Source: an uncultured Slackia sp.
GTDB taxonomy: Bacteria; Actinomycetota; Coriobacteriia; Coriobacteriales; Eggerthellaceae
Assembly: GCF_959608125.1 (NCBI RefSeq)
Contig: NZ_CAUHPG010000004.1
Location: 1 to 64,000 of the forward strand
DNA: 64,000 bases
Reading direction: 5' to 3'
Shown: in pieces, positions 60,042 through 64,000 of the stretch
How positions within the stretch are numbered: the first letter of the stretch is position 1
Layout of the letters: every line of letters begins with the position of its first letter
Translations under genes and position numbers: made by a program
Notes under the pieces: model-generated
The model's input: the letters and a program-made list of their open reading frames with translations, nothing else
What the model was told of the DNA's origin: nothing
Databases searched by the model: none

Positions 60042-60413
60042 TTATTTGGGGCGCTTGGCGCCGTAGCGGCTACGAGCCTGCATGCGGTTGTTGACCGCAG
60101 CGCAGTCGAGAGCCGCACGGATGATCTTGTAGCGGACACCGGGGAGGTCCTTAACACGACCGCCGCGGATGAGCACCATGGAGTGCTCCTGGAGGTTGTG
60201 GCCGATACCGGGGATGTACGCGGTGACTTCCATGCCGTTGACGAGACGGACACGAGCGACCTTACGCAGTGCGGAGTTCGGCTTCTTCGGGGTGGTGGTG
60301 TACACGCGGGTGCACACGCCACGCTTCTGGGGGTTACCCTTGAGCGCCGGGGTCTTCTTCTTGTCGACCGACTTGGCGCGGCCCTTGCGGACCAGCTGGT
60401 TGATAGTAGGCAA
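60042..60413 (-). CDS. rpsL: 30S ribosomal protein S12, TTG start
   Basis: S12 sits at the decoding centre and is the classical streptomycin-resistance target. The TTG at 60413 (PTINQLVRKGRAKS) has GGAG 7 nt upstream and gives 123 residues; no ATG exists nearby. Core motifs are TPALKGNPQKRGVCTRV, TTTPKKPNSALRKVARV and GRVKDLPGVRYKIIRAALD. It heads the operon with a leader of about 150 nt. Confidence 0.96.
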   Translation of the reverse strand: MPTINQLVRKGRAKSVDKKKTPALKGNPQKRGVCTRVYTTTPKKPNSALRKVARVRLVNGMEVTAYIPGIGHNLQEHSMVLIRGGRVKDLPGVRYKIIRAALDCAAVNNRMQARSRYGAKRPK

Positions 60414-60571
60414 AGTAGTTCTCCTCTTCTTTCGCCTATTTCCTACAGGCGGATCCGTCGCGCGCCGAGGTTCGTTGCTCAACCCTGGAACCCCTTCGCG
60501 GGACTTCTCCTTGTTTTCGGTCACGCAGCATACGTACTCGAAAACAAACGCCTTTGCAGACGCAAGGTGGA

Positions 60572-60600
60572 ACTTTAACACCCGCACTCAAGGGTGTCAA
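60572..60600 (-). promoter_or_regulatory. Promoter of the rpsL-rpsG-fusA-S10 operon
   Basis: A perfect TTGACA (60595-60600), a 17-nt spacer and TAAAGT (60572-60577) lie on the minus strand. The 60601-60774 stretch upstream holds no recognised gene. Confidence 0.75.
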
Positions 60601-60774
60601 ACGCCACGCGCCCGGGTGTATCTACTTAATACTTTGAGCATAATACCTGATGAATAAGTTAATCGAGCAACAATTCAATGCATCGCTTCATCATTTTTGC
60701 TAAAAAACTTGAAAACCCTTCGCTGTTATGGATATCGCAGGTAGAAAACGCGGGACGAAGGGGGATAAAGCGCG

Positions 60775-60807
60775 AAAAAGGGGCTCCGCAGATACGCGGA
60801 ACCCCTT
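60775..60807 (-). terminator. Terminator of the universal stress protein gene
   Basis: Arms 60778-60789 and 60796-60807 are followed by TTTTTCG on the minus strand, 51 nt after the stop. Confidence 0.8.
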
Positions 60808-60858
60808 GAAATGCCGCCGTCGACGCCCGTCGAAAAAACGAAAGCGTCCAGTACGACG

Positions 60859-61341
60859 TTATTTCTCGATCAACACCGGGCATTCGGCATTGCGCAACAC
60901 GGCGTAGCTGACCGAACCGAGCATGCCGGCAACGGCATTCAGGCCGCGGCAGCCCATGACGATCAGATCGCAGCCGTGATCGGCGGCATAATCGAGAATG
61001 GCCTTGCTGGGCTTGCCCTGGCCCACTGCCACCTGGAACAGGTCAGCCGACGCGAAAACGTCCTCGCCGACGTACTCCTTCAAATCCCCGACCAGAAGGC
61101 CGCGCTCATAATCGAGATACTCCTTCTGCATGGCCGCAAGCTCCTCAGGGGGAACGCGTACGACGCCCGCCATATTCTCGGCAGCGAGGAACTGAGACGA
61201 CTCGAATTCGGGAACGGGCGAAGCGAAGAATGCGGTCACGTGGGCGCCCTCGGCATCTGCCGCCATCTCGAGAGCCGTGCTCAGGGCACGCTTCGCGGAT
61301 TCGGAACGGTCATAAGGAACAAGGATGTTCGAGTACTTCAT
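60859..61341 (-). CDS. Universal stress protein, UspA family
   Basis: The start at 61341 (MKYSNILVPYDRSESAKRAL) has AAAGGAG 5 nt upstream; the product is 160 residues. The C-terminal nucleotide motif GCRGLNAVAGMLGSVSYAVL (G-x2-G-x9-GS) indicates an ATP-binding UspA protein. It is monocistronic between the symporter and the ribosomal operon. A TACAAT at 61374-61379 on the minus strand may be its -10. The role is probably stress signalling; nothing in context narrows it. Confidence 0.92.
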   Translation of the reverse strand: MKYSNILVPYDRSESAKRALSTALEMAADAEGAHVTAFFASPVPEFESSQFLAAENMAGVVRVPPEELAAMQKEYLDYERGLLVGDLKEYVGEDVFASADLFQVAVGQGKPSKAILDYAADHGCDLIVMGCRGLNAVAGMLGSVSYAVLRNAECPVLIEK

Positions 61342-61455
61342 GGCGACTCCTTTCACGAGCCTTTTACGATTCCATTGTATCACCGCACAACCGACCGATG
61401 AACCTTCGGGCGACGCATGGAGGCGTGACCAGCAGGGACGGGCAGCCGCACAAGT

Positions 61456-61489
61456 GAAAGAGGCCGGGCCCCATGCCGCGGCTTCTTTC
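61456..61489 (-). terminator. Terminator of the symporter gene
   Basis: An 11-bp stem (61456-61466 with 61479-61489, one G-U) with CTCTTTC in its 3' arm on the minus strand lies about 40 nt after the symporter stop. Confidence 0.6.
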
Positions 61490-61530
61490 GGAGCAATTCG
61501 CTCAGCCGCCCGAACTGCGATCAAGAGGAA

Positions 61531-62799
61531 CTAGCGAGCGGCGATTTCTTCGGCCTTCTCGCGCTGGTCGTAGCTGATGCCCAGCTTGGTCTCGTCGGAG
61601 GTGTTGAACAGCTCGACGTGCTGGTCGCTTTCTTCGATGCCCTTCTTGCGCACATAGCCGCTCAAGAACAAGGAAAGCGCGCCGTCGCCCGTCACATTGC
61701 AGGCGGTGCCGAAGCTGTCCTGCAGCGCGAAGATGGTGAGGACGAGCGCGGTGCCCGTGGCGTCGAAGCCGAGCACGCCCGTGATCAGGCCGAGCGAAGC
61801 CATGACCGTGCCGCCGGGAACGCCCGGCGCGCCGATGGCGAACACGCCCAGAAGCAGGCAGAACAAGATCATGGTGCCGAGGTCGGGCGTGGCGCCGTAG
61901 AGCATCTGGGAGATGGTCATCACGAAGAAGACCTCGGTCAGAACCGATCCGCACAGGTGGATGTTGGCGAACAGAGGAATGCCGAAGCTCACCATATCGC
62001 GGCGCAGCGGCGGCACGGCTTTGTTCGCGCACTGCAGCGCGACAGCCAGCGTGGCGGCCGAAGACATGGTGCCGACCGCGGTGAGGTACGCAGGACCGTA
62101 GTGCTTGATGACCTGGAGCGGATTTTTGCCCGCATAGGCGCCGGCGATACCGTAGATGACCGCCAGCCAAATGTAGTGGCCCACGATGACGATTACCACG
62201 ACCAGCAAGAACACGGGCAGCTGCTTGGTGATGGTGCCCTCATACGCAAGCGCGCAAAACGTGGTGGCGATGAAGAACGGCAGCAGCGGAATGACCACGC
62301 GCGTGACCACGGATAACACGATGCGCTGGAACTCGTCGAGCAGGTGCGCGATGCCGTCGGCCTTCGCCCACACGCAGGCAAGACCCAGCAAGACCGCCAG
62401 AACGAGCGCGCTCATGACGGGCATGATCTGCGGGATGTCCAGCTGGAAAACGATTTCGGGAAGCTCCCTGAGGCCGTCGACCGATGTGGCGATCGACAGG
62501 TTGGGAATAAGCGCATAGCCCGAAACCATCGAGAAAAACGCGGCGCCGATGGACGAAAGGTAGGCCAGGATCACAGCCACGCCCAGGATGCGCGAAACGT
62601 TCTTTCCAAGCTTTGTGATCGACGGAGCGATGAAGCCGATGATGATGAGCGGGACACAGAACGTGATCAACTGCCCCAGGATGTATTTAACGGTGACGAC
62701 GACGTTCATGACCGTCTCGTTGGCCACCAGGCCTACGAGAATGCCCACGACGACGGACACCAGCAAAATGAAGGGTAGGCTGGTGAACACCTTCTTCAT
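61531..62799 (-). CDS. Dicarboxylate/amino acid:cation symporter (DAACS family)
   Basis: This integral-membrane secondary transporter imports C4-dicarboxylates or amino acids with Na+ or H+. The start at 62799 (MKKVFTSLPFILLVSVVVGILVGL) has AGGAGG upstream. The 422-residue protein has about eight helices and the family re-entrant signatures: the serine-rich AVGTMSSAATLAVALQC (SSSSxxT-like) and APGVPGGTVMASLGLITGVLG, then DSFGTACNVTGDGALSL. It is monocistronic. The precise substrate is not readable. Confidence 0.9.
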   Translation of the reverse strand: MKKVFTSLPFILLVSVVVGILVGLVANETVMNVVVTVKYILGQLITFCVPLIIIGFIAPSITKLGKNVSRILGVAVILAYLSSIGAAFFSMVSGYALIPNLSIATSVDGLRELPEIVFQLDIPQIMPVMSALVLAVLLGLACVWAKADGIAHLLDEFQRIVLSVVTRVVIPLLPFFIATTFCALAYEGTITKQLPVFLLVVVIVIVGHYIWLAVIYGIAGAYAGKNPLQVIKHYGPAYLTAVGTMSSAATLAVALQCANKAVPPLRRDMVSFGIPLFANIHLCGSVLTEVFFVMTISQMLYGATPDLGTMILFCLLLGVFAIGAPGVPGGTVMASLGLITGVLGFDATGTALVLTIFALQDSFGTACNVTGDGALSLFLSGYVRKKGIEESDQHVELFNTSDETKLGISYDQREKAEEIAAR

Positions 62800-62909
62800 A
62801 ACGTGGTCCTCCTTCTGTTGGGACGTGCAATATGGAGGCATACTCTACCACGATGAAGCGCTTTCTCATGCGAAAAGCCCGGCTGACGCCATAGACGGCC
62901 GAATATGTA

Positions 62910-62940
62910 AAAGAAAAGCGGCGCAAAGACTGCGCCGCTT
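62910..62940 (-). terminator. Terminator of the C39-like peptidase gene
   Basis: A perfect 10-bp stem (62916-62925 with 62931-62940) is followed by TTCTTTTAC on the minus strand, a few bases after the stop. Confidence 0.85.
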
Positions 62941-62945
62941 ACCGG

Positions 62946-64000
62946 TTATGCGCGAAACGCGTACATGCCGATCGACTGGTTCGCGATTCTCTCGGGATCC
63001 CACGTCTTAGCCGAACGCACGCTCGAATACGGGTCGTTCACCTTCACGGTGCCGTCATCGGCAAGGCCCGTCGCCACGAAGAAGTGGCCCGAATCGGTGA
63101 AATCGCCGGGGCCGACATTGCAAATCACCACGTAGCCGCTTTCGAGATACGTCAGGAAGTTCTGCGTGGTGGGCGTGAATTTCTCACACTGCAGACCGAA
63201 GGTCGCAGACATATCGGTAAGGAAAGTAGCGTAGGTTCCCTGCCCGTCTTCGGCGTAGCCGTTCTCGGTGGAAATGGCCGCGAAATCGGCAGGCGATTTG
63301 TCGGTCTTGCCCGTAAGGCCCGCATAAACCATGGAAAGCGACGTGGGGCAGCAACCCGTCGTGCCGATGGGCCCCGCGCAGTAATCCACGTAGCCCCAGC
63401 GCGTATCCCACTGATAGAACATGGGAATGACGCCCTTCGTGACCGATTCGTCGATCGGAGATCCCGAAGCCTCGGGGTACTCGTCCAAGACGCCCGCCAC
63501 GAAATCGAGCGCCTCGTCGTCTTCGGCCGCAAGCTTGAACATGTTAGCAGCGGACACGGCACCGAAGGCGTCCACGTAACCCTGCGCGTTATTGACGATC
63601 GAAACCACGCGCTGGTCGTCGGCCTTCGCCTCCAGCGCGGAAACGATATCGGCCGGCGTATCGGCGGGGAGAAGCGAGAAATCCGCCTGGGCGGCGGGCT
63701 GTTCTTCGGAAGCGGCGGTTCCGTCGCCCGTGTCGACCTGGATGGCGGCGGGAGGCTCGTCTTGCACCGTGCAGGCGCGCTCGATGGCCGCGATTCCGGC
63801 GAAAATAGCCACGAGCAGCAGGATTCCCGCACCGAAGATCACGGGGCGCGGAATATGCACGCCGTCGGAAAGAACCGATGCGGGAGCGCCGACAAGCGAG
63901 CGCGACAACGGGTCGATCCGCTCGTCGTCGCGCGCGCGGGCGCGAGAACGCTCGGACGAAGAGGGCGCCTGGCGACGAGACGATGCAGGCTGGGAGCCCG
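62946..64000 (-). CDS. Membrane-anchored C39-like cysteine peptidase (5' end outside window)
   Basis: The frame stays open to the window edge, so the true start is not seen. The visible part has a Ser/Arg-rich cytoplasmic region, one membrane helix (VIFGAGILLLVAIFAGIAAI) and an Asp/Ala-rich stalk. The Peptidase_C39_2 domain follows: VIPMFYQWDTRWGYV, the Cys nucleophile region GTTGCCPTSLSMVYAGLTG, and the His in GHFFVATGLADDGTVKVNDP. At least 351 residues are visible. It probably acts at the outer face of the membrane on peptides or cell-wall stems; the target is unknown. Confidence 0.85.
   Translation of the reverse strand, partial: GSQPASSRRQAPSSSERSRARARDDERIDPLSRSLVGAPASVLSDGVHIPRPVIFGAGILLLVAIFAGIAAIERACTVQDEPPAAIQVDTGDGTAASEEQPAAQADFSLLPADTPADIVSALEAKADDQRVVSIVNNAQGYVDAFGAVSAANMFKLAAEDDEALDFVAGVLDEYPEASGSPIDESVTKGVIPMFYQWDTRWGYVDYCAGPIGTTGCCPTSLSMVYAGLTGKTDKSPADFAAISTENGYAEDGQGTYATFLTDMSATFGLQCEKFTPTTQNFLTYLESGYVVICNVGPGDFTDSGHFFVATGLADDGTVKVNDPYSSVRSAKTWDPERIANQSIGMYAFRA

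Noticed and set aside
60659..60883. 74-residue frame between rpsL and the stress-protein gene
   Set aside because: It runs through the terminator hairpin, has no ribosome site and shows no recognisable features.
1..64000. CRISPR array, insertion sequence, prophage, integrase or toxin-antitoxin pair
   Set aside because: No regularly spaced short repeats, transposase, integrase or phage proteins were seen. The lone nucleotidyltransferase at 44306 has no HEPN partner beside it.

Overview
The window is GC-rich (roughly 60% or more G+C) bacterial chromosome with no phage, transposon or CRISPR content. Its gene set points to an anaerobic, gut- or mouth-type actinobacterium of the class Coriobacteriia (Eggerthellales-like). 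The indicators are a two-gene SufC/SufB-like Fe-S machine without a linked cysteine desulfurase, a two-subunit oxygen-sensitive fumarase, several radical SAM enzymes, a long str/S10 ribosomal block and high GC with Shine-Dalgarno starts. The assignment is inferred from gene content, not from a marker-gene comparison.

Layout, left to right. (1) 1-410 holds a strong outward promoter of rRNA-operon type and the tyrS terminator. (2) 411-8708 holds tyrS, a U32/RlhA-type protease-family gene, a divergent class A penicillin-binding protein, an Mrp-type Fe-S carrier and two small membrane proteins. (3) 8762-9447 holds two identical 238-bp copies of a tRNA-Ala(GGC) transcription unit. (4) 9791-11189 is the infC-rpmI-rplT operon, with an attenuator-like leader and an apparent AUA start for IF3. 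(5) 11325-19664 is a complete histidine pathway: a PHP-type histidinol phosphatase converging on hisZG-D-C-B-H-A-F-I-E, with HisZ and HisG fused in one polypeptide. (6) 19760-26797 holds membrane and envelope proteins, the SufB/SufC-like pair, a family 3 solute-binding lipoprotein, a structured 490-bp gap, a ComF-like protein and a processive glycosyltransferase. (7) 26656-28975 is a radical SAM plus partner DNA-metabolism operon behind two LexA-type boxes. (8) 29596-34867 holds tRNA-Thr(TGT), lysC-asd and, divergently, thrC-thrB. (9) 34927-39375 holds a PflA-like radical SAM enzyme, two DegV proteins and pncB. (10) 39421-44097 is the operon fumarase alpha/beta-tmk-holB-ricT. (11) 44306-55252 holds a lone nucleotidyltransferase, a broken SnoaL-like gene and a large sialic-acid-type locus: nanE, nanK, a NanA-like aldolase, a SatABCD-like peptide-family ABC transporter and an SGNH esterase. 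(12) 55388-60600 is rpsL-rpsG-fusA-rpsJ-rplC-rplD-rplW, ending in a terminator where rplB would be expected. (13) 60775-64000 holds UspA, a cation:dicarboxylate/amino-acid symporter and a C39-type peptidase cut by the window end.

How they fit together: much of the window is amino-acid biosynthesis (His, Asp-family), translation and host-glycan scavenging. The sialic locus would import N-acetylneuraminate, possibly remove O-acetyl groups, cleave it to ManNAc and pyruvate, phosphorylate ManNAc and epimerise it to GlcNAc-6-P. The least explained elements are the apparently SOS-controlled radical SAM pair, the HisZ-HisG fusion, the structured gap at 24004-24491 and the break in the ribosomal S10 operon.
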